Origin: Limisphaerales bacterium
GTDB taxonomy: Bacteria; Verrucomicrobiota; Verrucomicrobiia; Limisphaerales; UBA11358
Reading direction: 5' to 3'
Assembly (NCBI GenBank): GCA_027451565.1
Contig: DAIDJC010000221.1
Location: forward strand, 1-5,234
Length of the DNA stretch: 5,234 nt
Shown here: positions 1 through 5,153 of the stretch, in pieces
Position numbering within the stretch: the stretch's first letter is position 1
Layout: every line of letters starts with the position of its first letter
Notes under the pieces: generated by a model
Seen by the model: only the letters and a program-made list of their open reading frames with translations
The model's database searches: none
Told to the model about the DNA's origin: nothing
Position numbers and translations under genes: made by a program

Positions 1-211
1 GTTTTTCGCTCCGCCAGATGGCCTCGAAGAGCCGGTACCAGCCGTAGAGCATCCCGTCGTCGCGCTGGAACGTGGTCGAGCGCCGGCGCTCCTCCGGTAT
101 CTGGATGATCCCGACCTGGCGCAGGTCGGCACCGGCCGAGAAGACCGCTCCGGTGCCGGTGATCACCGCCGCCTTCACCTGGTTGTCCTCGGTGGCCTCC
201 TTGATCGCTTC
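1..211 (-). CDS. Enoyl-CoA hydratase/isomerase (crotonase) family, internal fragment
   Basis: Seventy codons read on the minus strand from about 211 to the window edge. They contain the crotonase-family core: an amphipathic helix followed by VKAAVITGTGAVFSAGADL, where the SAGADL part supplies one half of the oxyanion hole that stabilises the CoA-thioester enolate. The fragment then reads toward WYRLFEAIWRSEK, which in this family precedes the PVIAAVNG-type strand. Family members act on acyl-CoA esters in beta-oxidation or aromatic degradation; the substrate cannot be told from this piece. The gene is broken: the reading frame stays open to a TGA at 296-298, but no ATG, GTG or TTG lies in frame before the core, and the roughly 30 N-terminal residues expected upstream are not recognisable. 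Third codon positions are G or C in 64 of 70 codons, well above the neighbouring genes. It probably comes from another genome joined at the C-run, or is a truncated transferred gene. Confidence 0.8.
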
Positions 212-219
212 CCCCCCCC
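211..219. repeat. Homopolymer run of nine C at a compositional break
   Basis: Nine consecutive C on the + strand (G on the minus strand) sit exactly where recognisable crotonase coding sequence ends and a lower-GC, non-coding leader begins. Homopolymer G/C runs at such boundaries are typical of sequencing or assembly joins (for example poly-G read ends). A natural slippage tract in a phase-variable gene is a less likely alternative, because the frame beyond it has no start codon. Confidence 0.75.
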
Positions 220-420
220 AGCCATTCGCGGTGTGGGCATCTGCCCCTGAAAAGTCTTGCGGGGATAGCCCAGCGGGTGAGGGAATTGACAGGACTCAGG
301 GCGGAGGTTTTTTAACCATGCAATAATGGGCTGTTGCAGGACAATTTATGGCAGGCGAAAATGTCCGCTTTGGTTTAGAGTATCTGTGCAGGCGATGATG
401 AACATCCTGTAAAACATTCC
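220..420. other. Leader upstream of the cNMP-fold gene, with candidate control elements
   Basis: No gene is visible here. A perfect -35-like hexamer TTGACA lies at 286-291; the best -10 at 18 nt spacing is only TTTTAA (310-315), so a sigma-70 promoter is possible but weak. A 13-bp direct repeat with two mismatches occurs at 351-363 and 388-400 (GCAGGCGAaaATG and GCAGGCGAtgATG), 37 bp apart. This could be a pair of regulator sites. A short inverted repeat GGACA (338-342) / TGTCC (362-366) overlaps the first copy. Confidence 0.3.
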
Positions 421-882
421 ATGCAAATTTCCATTGAAACCATCCTGTCCCACACCTTTTTCAAAGGCTTGCCGGAGCACGTTCTGAAACTGCTGGCGGC
501 GGAGGCCATGGCTTTGGATTTCAAGCCGGGCGCCACCATTTTCCGGTCTGGCAGCCCGGCAAACCGGTTTTATCTGCTGATTGAAGGAAATGTGGTTCTG
601 GAGGCCGCCCCGGAAGGAAGGGATGACGAGAAAAAACCGGCCGTCATAGAAACTCTCGGCCCGGGTCAAGTATTGGGATGGTCCTGGCTGATTCCACCTT
701 ATTTCTGGCATTTTGACGCCCGGGCCATCACGCCAGTTCGCGCGATCTTTTTCTACGGCTCCCGGCTGCGGGACAAATGTGAAACCGATCATGACCTGGG
801 CTATGAATTAATGAAGCGAACCAGTGAAATCATGATCGAACGGCTTCACTGGGCTCAACGCCGGCTTTTGGAGCAGGCTTAG
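421..882 (+). CDS. Stand-alone cyclic-nucleotide-binding-fold protein (Crp/Fnr-like sensor domain without HTH)
   Basis: A 153-residue cytosolic protein made almost entirely of one cNMP-binding (CAP_ED) fold. Residues 12-45 (FFKGLPEHVLKLLA, then FKPGATIFRSGSPANRFYLL) match the first beta-roll strands. Residues 80-120 carry the cassette GPGQVLGWSWLIPPYFWHF followed by DARAITPVRAIF. A long C-terminal helix (about 125-153) resembles the Crp dimer helix, and the protein ends there, so it has no helix-turn-helix. At the phosphate-binding cassette the Glu and Arg-Ser that hold cAMP in Crp are not present (GWSW and DARA instead), so the ligand may differ or be absent. I recall this WSWLxPPYxWHFDARA subfamily near NAD(P)/ferredoxin oxidoreductase and hydrogenase genes, but none is in this window. 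The ATG at 421 is the only start after the in-frame stop at 376-378, and no clear Shine-Dalgarno precedes it. The role is probably regulatory through protein-protein contact, which is inference. Confidence 0.85.
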   Translation: MQISIETILSHTFFKGLPEHVLKLLAAEAMALDFKPGATIFRSGSPANRFYLLIEGNVVLEAAPEGRDDEKKPAVIETLGPGQVLGWSWLIPPYFWHFDARAITPVRAIFFYGSRLRDKCETDHDLGYELMKRTSEIMIERLHWAQRRLLEQA

Positions 883-956
883 CCCGCCGGGGCAGCCTTT
901 CACCCACCAGCAGGGTCTTTCTCCGTGCGGCCTTGAAAAGACCAGGCCGCTGCGGG

Positions 957-979
957 CCGCTAGGGGAAATCCCTAGCGG
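957..979 (+). terminator. Strong hairpin downstream of the cNMP-fold gene, possible terminator
   Basis: CCGCTAGGG (957-965) and CCCTAGCGG (971-979) form a perfect 9-bp GC-rich stem with a GAAAT loop, 75 nt after the stop codon of the upstream gene. The following sequence (TGGTAATCCTTTTC) lacks a real U-tract, so it is a weak candidate for intrinsic termination. It may instead be an attenuator or RNA-processing structure in the leader of the AraC gene. Confidence 0.4.
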
Positions 980-1020
980 TGGTAATCCTTTTCAGGGGGT
1001 TCGAACCAGCCTTCCGCCAA

Positions 1021-1065
1021 TTGTCACAACCCGGATCATGATCCAAATTGTCATGGGTTGGACAA
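1021..1065. promoter_or_regulatory. Inverted repeat enclosing a perfect 12-bp palindrome upstream of the AraC gene
   Basis: TTGTCACAACCC (1021-1032) is mirrored by GGGTTGGACAA (1055-1065) with a single-base bulge. Between the arms lies the perfect palindrome GGATCATGATCC (1033-1044). TTGTCA also recurs directly at 1048-1053, 27 bp from the first copy. The block ends 29 nt before the chosen ATG of the PocR-AraC gene, in the right place for an operator or autoregulatory site. No well-matched sigma-70 promoter could be fixed in it. Which protein binds is unknown; the adjacent AraC regulator, which would typically use direct repeats, or the NarL-type regulator are candidates. Confidence 0.4.
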
Positions 1066-1094
1066 AAATAGTCTGGTTAAAAAGAGAAAAACCT

Positions 1095-1970
1095 ATGACA
1101 AAACAATTGGTGGAAACACTGGCGGCCTCGAAAATCTATCAAGATTACGAGCGCGCATTTGGGGATGCCACGGGCTTGCCGGTGGCATTGAGAACGGTGG
1201 ATTCCTGGAAACTGCCCCTTCATGGAAAGCGCCAGGAGAATCCATTTTGTGCAATGCTGGCGGGCAAGAGCCGGTCGTGCGCGGCCTGCCTGCAAACGCA
1301 GCAGGAACTGTCGGAGACCGCCACTGAGGAGCCCAAGACCGTTGTCTGCCAGGTGGGGCTGTGTGACATAGCCGCGCCCGTGCGCATGGGGGACAAGCTG
1401 ATAGGATTTTTAACCACGGGCCAGGTTTTGGCCAAGGCGCCGACTGAAGCCCAATTCACCCGTGTGGCCAAGCTCCTCGAGGAATGGGGAGTGGAAGGCA
1501 GCCCCGAAAAATGGCGGGAGACCTACGATCAAAGCCACGTCCTCTCGGTTCGGCAACAGGAATCCGTGGGTCGGCTTCTTGGCATTTTTGCCGAGCACCT
1601 GAGCATGGTGAGCAACCAGATTATGTTGCAGGAACAGAATGCCGAGCCGCCGGTCATTACCCGCGCCAAGGCCTACATTACGGAGCATCAGACCGAGGAG
1701 CTTTCCCTGGAGCAGGTGGCCAGGTCGGTGCATACCAGCAAATTTTATTTTTGCAAGATGTTCAAAAAGTCCACCGGGGTTCATTTCACGGATTACCTGT
1801 CGCGCTTGCGGACCGAGCGGGCCAGAAACCTGCTGCTCAACCCGAACCTGAGAATCAGCGAAATTGCCTACGAAGTGGGTTTCCAGTCCCTGACCCATTT
1901 CAACCGGGTGTTCAAGCGCATACTGGGCCAGTCACCCACCACCTACCGGGCACAGTTGTTGCGGTCCTGA
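1095..1970 (+). CDS. PocR-domain AraC/XylS-family transcriptional regulator
   Basis: A 291-residue, probably cytosolic regulator. Residues about 8-175 match the PocR sensory domain (LxxSKIYQDYERAFGDATGL, then the cysteine cluster C52, C62, C65, C85 and C90, and KLIGFLTTGQV). PocR domains are related to PAS folds and are thought to sense small hydrocarbon-type metabolites, after PocR of propanediol/cobalamin control. Residues 188-286 are a complete AraC DNA-binding region with two helix-turn-helix units (LSLEQVARSVHTSKFYFCKMF and ISEIAYEVGFQSLTHFNRVF) and the usual GQSPTTYR ending. The five clustered cysteines could bind a metal or respond to redox; that is inference. The frame is open further upstream, but the ATG at 1095 begins the conserved domain and has a purine-rich AAAGAGA (1081-1087) ahead of it; ATGs at 1038 and 1053 lie inside the inverted repeat. 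It is 48 nt upstream of the kinase gene on the same strand, so co-transcription is likely. Confidence 0.92.
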   Translation: MTKQLVETLAASKIYQDYERAFGDATGLPVALRTVDSWKLPLHGKRQENPFCAMLAGKSRSCAACLQTQQELSETATEEPKTVVCQVGLCDIAAPVRMGDKLIGFLTTGQVLAKAPTEAQFTRVAKLLEEWGVEGSPEKWRETYDQSHVLSVRQQESVGRLLGIFAEHLSMVSNQIMLQEQNAEPPVITRAKAYITEHQTEELSLEQVARSVHTSKFYFCKMFKKSTGVHFTDYLSRLRTERARNLLLNPNLRISEIAYEVGFQSLTHFNRVFKRILGQSPTTYRAQLLRS

Positions 1971-2018
1971 CCCCATTTTGGGCTATCCCGGCGGGCCGGC
2001 CGCATTTATGCTGCCGCC

Positions 2019-3497
2019 ATGAGCAGGCATGGCGAAGGCTCGCAGGACAGCCTATCACACCAGGTGGTTCAATTGAAAAAAGGGATCGCAGATCAGGAAG
2101 CCAGGCAGGCCAGCCAGGCCCTGGCCCTGAGAGACAGCGAGGAACGGCTTCGCGCCATCCTGGAAACCGCAGTCGAAGGCATCATCACCATAGATGACCG
2201 GGGGATCATTGAATCTTTCAACCCCGCCGCCGAAAAAATGTTCGGATATGCGGCGGAGGAGGTGAAAGGCAAAAATATCAAAATGCTCATGCCCGAGCCT
2301 TATCGCCATGAGCACGACGGGTACATCGCCAATTATCAGGCCACGGGCCATGCCAAAGTGATCGGCGTGGGTCGTGAAGTGACGGGATGCCGCCGCGGAG
2401 GTTCGCAATTTCCCATGGACCTGGCCGTGAGTGAGGTGCGTCTGGGCGGTCGCAAGCTCTATGCAGGTTTTGCCCGGGATATTTCAGAGCAAAAAGCCGC
2501 TCAAAAAGTCCTCTCGCATTATGCGGCGCTGGTCAAATCCTCCGATGACGCCATCATTGGCGAGACTCTGGAGGGGATCATCACCAGTTGGAATCGCGGC
2601 GCGAGGAATATTTTTGGCTACGAAGAGGAAGAAGCCGTGGGCCAATCCATCAGCCTGATCATTCCCAAGGACCGGCAGGAGGAGGAGGGGTTCATACTGG
2701 GGCGGATCAAGCGGGGTGAATCGGTGGAGCATTACGAGACCCTCCGGCGGAGGAAGAACGGCACATTGGTGGATATTTCCGTGACCATCAGTCCCATTCG
2801 AAACGCGGCCGGGGTGGTGGTGGGCGCCTCCAAGGTGTCACGGGTCATCACGGAGCGCAAAAGGCTTCAAAATGAAATCCTGGCCATCAGTGAAAGGGAG
2901 CAGCGCCGGATTGGGAATGATTTGCATGATGGAATATGCCAGGAACTGGCTGGCATTGAGCTTATGTGCCAGGCCTTGGAGCAAAAACTGGCCTCGCAGG
3001 GCAGGGCAGAGGCGGGCCAAGCTGCGGAGATTGCGGCCCACCTTCGCCACGCCATGGCTCACACCCGGCAGTTGGCGCGCGGACTTTCCCCGGTGGAATT
3101 GCAAACCAACGGGTTCATGTCCGCCCTGCATGAGCTTGCGGCGGGGGTCAGCGAGAGGACGGGAATAGAATGCCGGCTGGAATGCCCGGAGACCGTGCTC
3201 ATCCGCGACCAACAGGCAGCCACGCACCTCTACCGCATCATCCAGGAAGCCGTGCACAATGCCGTCCGGCATGGAAAAGCCACCCGGGTGATCGTGACAC
3301 TGAAGCCAGCGGCATCACGATGCGTTCTCACTGTTTCAGACAACGGGCAGGGATTTGACAGCTCTGCTGCCCCGCCGTCCGGCATGGGTCTTCATATCAT
3401 GCGGTACCGCGCATCCATGGCGAATGCCACGCTTGAAATCCTTTCGAACCCGGGGCGGGGCACGACCATTACCTGCCAGTTTTCAAAAAATTTATGA
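2019..3497 (+). CDS. Sensor histidine kinase, PAS(haem-type)-PAS-HisKA_3-HATPase
   Basis: A 492-residue soluble kinase with no membrane segments. Residues 15-42 are a probable coiled coil. PAS1 (about 43-156) strongly resembles the FixL/DosP haem PAS: MPEPYRHEHDGYI puts His99 at the proximal haem-ligand position, and Arg119 in VIGVGRE follows 20 residues later, the same spacing as His200 and Arg220 in Bradyrhizobium FixL. PAS2 (about 165-283) is a common S-box PAS (SDDAIIGETLEGIITSWNRG). HisKA_3 (about 290-360) has EREQRRIGNDLHDG with phospho-acceptor His303. HATPase_c has its N-box around N414 (QEAVHNAVRHG), DNGQGF at 441-446 and the glycine-rich GMGLHIMRYR at 455-464. It should autophosphorylate in response to its PAS input and pass phosphate to the overlapping downstream regulator. 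The start at 2019 is the only ATG after the AraC stop and lacks a clear Shine-Dalgarno. Kinase assignment is secure; haem and oxygen sensing is a family-based prediction. Confidence 0.95.
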   Translation: MSRHGEGSQDSLSHQVVQLKKGIADQEARQASQALALRDSEERLRAILETAVEGIITIDDRGIIESFNPAAEKMFGYAAEEVKGKNIKMLMPEPYRHEHDGYIANYQATGHAKVIGVGREVTGCRRGGSQFPMDLAVSEVRLGGRKLYAGFARDISEQKAAQKVLSHYAALVKSSDDAIIGETLEGIITSWNRGARNIFGYEEEEAVGQSISLIIPKDRQEEEGFILGRIKRGESVEHYETLRRRKNGTLVDISVTISPIRNAAGVVVGASKVSRVITERKRLQNEILAISEREQRRIGNDLHDGICQELAGIELMCQALEQKLASQGRAEAGQAAEIAAHLRHAMAHTRQLARGLSPVELQTNGFMSALHELAAGVSERTGIECRLECPETVLIRDQQAATHLYRIIQEAVHNAVRHGKATRVIVTLKPAASRCVLTVSDNGQGFDSSAAPPSGMGLHIMRYRASMANATLEILSNPGRGTTITCQFSKNL

Positions 3498-4186
3498 CCA
3501 ACCGCATCGCCTCCAAACCTGCAAAAACGCGCATCCTCGTGGTGGATGATCATCCCATGATGCGGCAGGGGTTGACACAAATGATCGAGGCGGAGCCTGA
3601 CTTGGTAGTCTGTGGACAGGCGGAAAACGCGGAAAACGCGCTGGGTTGCCTCAAGGATGCCAAGCCTGATTTGGTCCTGGCCGATATTTCCCTCCCCGGC
3701 AAAAATGGATTGGAGCTTATCAAGGATTTTAAAGCCGTCCAAGCCGGGTTGCCAGTGCTTGTCATTTCCATGCATGATGAATCCCTCTATGCCGAGAGGG
3801 TTCTGCGGGCTGGAGGCCGGGGATACATCATGAAGCAGGAGGGGGGCAAAAAGTTGATGGAAGCGATCCGGCGGGTTTTATCCGGCCAGATTTATGTCAG
3901 TGAAAAAATGTCCGCCCTCATCCTGGAAATATTTTCCGGGCGCAGGGGGGCTTCCGAAGCGTCTCCGGTGGAGGGGCTTTCCGACCGCGAGTTTGAGGTT
4001 TTTCAGTTGATCAGCGAGGGGAAAAGCGTCAGGGAAATTGCTGCAAGACTGCATTTGAGCGCCAAAACCGTGGACGTGCACCGCGCCAATATCAAATCCA
4101 AACTCAACCTGAAAACAGGCCCCGAACTGATCCGGTATGCAGTTCGTTGGTCTGAATCGCAGGGCCAGCTTCCCGAACAGCGCTGA
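3494..4186 (+). CDS. NarL/LuxR-type DNA-binding response regulator
   Basis: A 230-residue two-domain regulator. The receiver (about 12-130) has the acidic pair D18-D19 in ILVVDDHPMMRQGL, phospho-acceptor D64 (VLADISLPGKNG), the switch Ser92 (VLVISMHDES) and Lys114 (YIMKQEGG). The LuxR/GerE helix-turn-helix spans about 160-218 (LSDREFEVFQLISEGKSVRE, then HLSAKTVDVHRANIKSKLNL). The ATG lies inside the kinase stop (ATGA overlap) with no Shine-Dalgarno before it, which points to translational coupling and a cognate partnership with the HisKA_3 kinase, the usual pairing for this regulator class. On phosphorylation it should dimerise and bind target promoters; the targets are not in evidence here, although the inverted repeat at 1021-1065 is a candidate for feedback. 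Residues 43-49 (AENAENA) come from a 9-bp tandem DNA repeat at 3620-3640 without lengthening the domain. Confidence 0.96.
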   Translation: MTNRIASKPAKTRILVVDDHPMMRQGLTQMIEAEPDLVVCGQAENAENALGCLKDAKPDLVLADISLPGKNGLELIKDFKAVQAGLPVLVISMHDESLYAERVLRAGGRGYIMKQEGGKKLMEAIRRVLSGQIYVSEKMSALILEIFSGRRGASEASPVEGLSDREFEVFQLISEGKSVREIAARLHLSAKTVDVHRANIKSKLNLKTGPELIRYAVRWSESQGQLPEQR

Positions 4187-4219
4187 GCGGGAATGCATGC
4201 CTGGCACGGCGTCCAAGGT

Positions 4220-4240
4220 GCCTTCCCGAAGGGCTGTTTT
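4220..4240 (+). terminator. Candidate intrinsic terminator after the response regulator
   Basis: GCCTT (4220-4224) can pair with AAGGGC (4229-4234) across a CCCG loop with one bulged G, followed by TGTTTT (4235-4240), 33 nt after the stop codon. A competing stem GGCAC (4203-4207) / GTGCC (4218-4222) overlaps it. Position and T-run fit termination of the AraC-kinase-regulator transcript, but the stem is short. Confidence 0.35.
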
Positions 4241-4807
4241 CACAAAATGCAATTCTCATGGTGAGATAGCCAACCCATGTGTTGTTTTTCGGAGCCGATG
4301 GTGTTTTCTTGGAATTCATGAATGCAAACCTGACATGCACCAAGGTCGGGTTGCTCACGTGCAAGATTCCTTTGGGAATCCCTGTGGCGACGCCAAAGCA
4401 GGCGCCGAATTGTTCAGTGGAGCGCATCAGCATTGAATCCCTCACGGTTCGTGCCAATGCCATCACGCCTCTTTTAAGGGGGATACTGGACGCCCACAAA
4501 GGTACTCATTGGAACAGCCACGAGTGACCGGATCATGAATTCCACGCGCACTTCCCCACTACACTCGTTGAGTGGGAGGTGATGGAAGCGGGCTTTGCCT
4601 GCGGCCTGTGTTGCCTGGGGGGATCACTGGCCGCAGTCAGAAGGAGGGCATTTTGTCTTTTTCCGGGATGCCCCAAAAAAGACTGGCAAAATCGGGTGTG
4701 TTTTCAACAATGGGCTTGTGGCTGGAAGCTGGTGGCGGGTTTAGCTTGCGGATGGGATGAAACATGGGAAGGCACCGACGGCGAATTGGGGGGGGAAGGA
4801 TGTTGTT
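4241..4807. other. Long stretch without a convincing gene; small hairpins only
   Basis: Open frames occur on both strands (for example + 4279-4527 from a GTG, and - 4104-4499), but none shows a recognisable family, a ribosome binding site or domain-like composition. The minus-strand one also runs into the response regulator. Several short hairpins are present: GATTCC/GGAATC (4365-4380), GCATTG/CAATGC with an inner CACG/CGTG (4430-4460), CACTC/GAGTG (4562-4574) and GCGGGC/GCCTGC (4588-4602). A 10-bp palindrome ATTCATGAAT lies at 4314-4323. None has a T-tract. The stretch may be a decayed gene or the untranslated leader of the following membrane protein gene. Confidence 0.5.
4794..4800 (+). promoter_or_regulatory. 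Ribosome binding site of the small membrane protein gene
   Basis: GGAAGGA ends 7 nt before the ATG at 4808 and is the clearest Shine-Dalgarno in the window. It decides between that start and the in-frame ATG at 4757, which has no comparable site and would add a hydrophilic 17-residue extension. Confidence 0.6.
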
Positions 4808-5053
4808 ATGACTCAAAATCGAGCGTTGGCCTATCTGGTTGTTTGTGGGATGGTGGATTGCCTGGCCTTGCTGGGGCTGAGGGTTCTGGGACCAGCTCGT
4901 TTTAAGGGGCCGTGGCATCAAATTCATTGGGTCCAGGTTGGATCGCTGCTATGCCTGGTCCTGTTCTGGCTGGGGTATGTCCTCATGGTATTGGGCGTCC
5001 TCACATGGATCAGCCGGAGATTTTTTACTGTCCGTAGCGATGGCAGGCAGTGA
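4808..5053 (+). CDS. Small membrane protein with two transmembrane helices, function unknown
   Basis: An 81-residue hydrophobic protein that I do not recognise. Two membrane segments are visible: about 6-26 (ALAYLVVCGMVDCLALLGLRV) and about 41-65 (VGSLLCLVLFWLGYVLMVLGV and onward). A short polar loop containing RFKGPWHQIHW separates them, and the tail is basic (SRRFFTVRSDGRQ), which favours both ends facing the cytoplasm. The start at 4808 is chosen because of the GGAAGGA seven bases upstream. The next gene on the same strand, another probable membrane protein, begins 100 nt downstream, so the two may be expressed together; the gap holds only a weak promoter-like pair (TTGTCT 5103-5108, CAAAAT 5127-5132). 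Hydrophobic composition and the ribosome binding site support a real gene, but no homologue is known to me. Confidence 0.6.
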   Translation: MTQNRALAYLVVCGMVDCLALLGLRVLGPARFKGPWHQIHWVQVGSLLCLVLFWLGYVLMVLGVLTWISRRFFTVRSDGRQ

Positions 5054-5153
5054 CTTTTTGCGGGCCGGACCCGTTAGTGCCCAATGACAGTTGAACCGGC
5101 GCTTGTCTGCGTCCGGGTGATATGTTCAAAATAAGTCGAAAGGGACACATGAA

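Noticed and set aside
72..326. Plus-strand open frame over the crotonase fragment
   Set aside because: It is antisense to a clear crotonase core and crosses the nine-C junction; no family resemblance.
346..792. Minus-strand open frame of 148 codons
   Set aside because: It mirrors the cNMP-fold gene, whose protein is clearly recognisable on the plus strand.
933..1094. Upstream extension of the AraC gene from a TTG
   Set aside because: The extra 54 residues are encoded by the hairpin and inverted-repeat spacer and are not domain-like; the ATG at 1095 opens the conserved PocR domain.
1994..2001. GGCCGGCC palindrome between the AraC and kinase genes
   Set aside because: An 8-bp GC palindrome in GC-rich DNA is expected by chance and has no supporting context.
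1484..2197. Plus-strand open frame of 237 codons spanning the AraC-kinase gap
   Set aside because: Out-of-frame shadow of two well-supported genes; its protein is rich in Gly, Pro, Arg and Gln without motifs.
4104..4499. Minus-strand open frame of 131 codons after the response regulator
   Set aside because: It overlaps the end of a secure gene, has no ribosome binding site and no recognised family.
4579..4905. Cysteine- and glycine-rich plus-strand open frame of 108 codons
   Set aside because: It overlaps the better-supported membrane protein gene in another frame and reads like low-complexity translation of G-rich DNA.
5055..5075. CGGG/CCCG hairpin after the small membrane protein gene as a terminator
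   Set aside because: The stem is only 4 bp and the T-run lies before it rather than after it.
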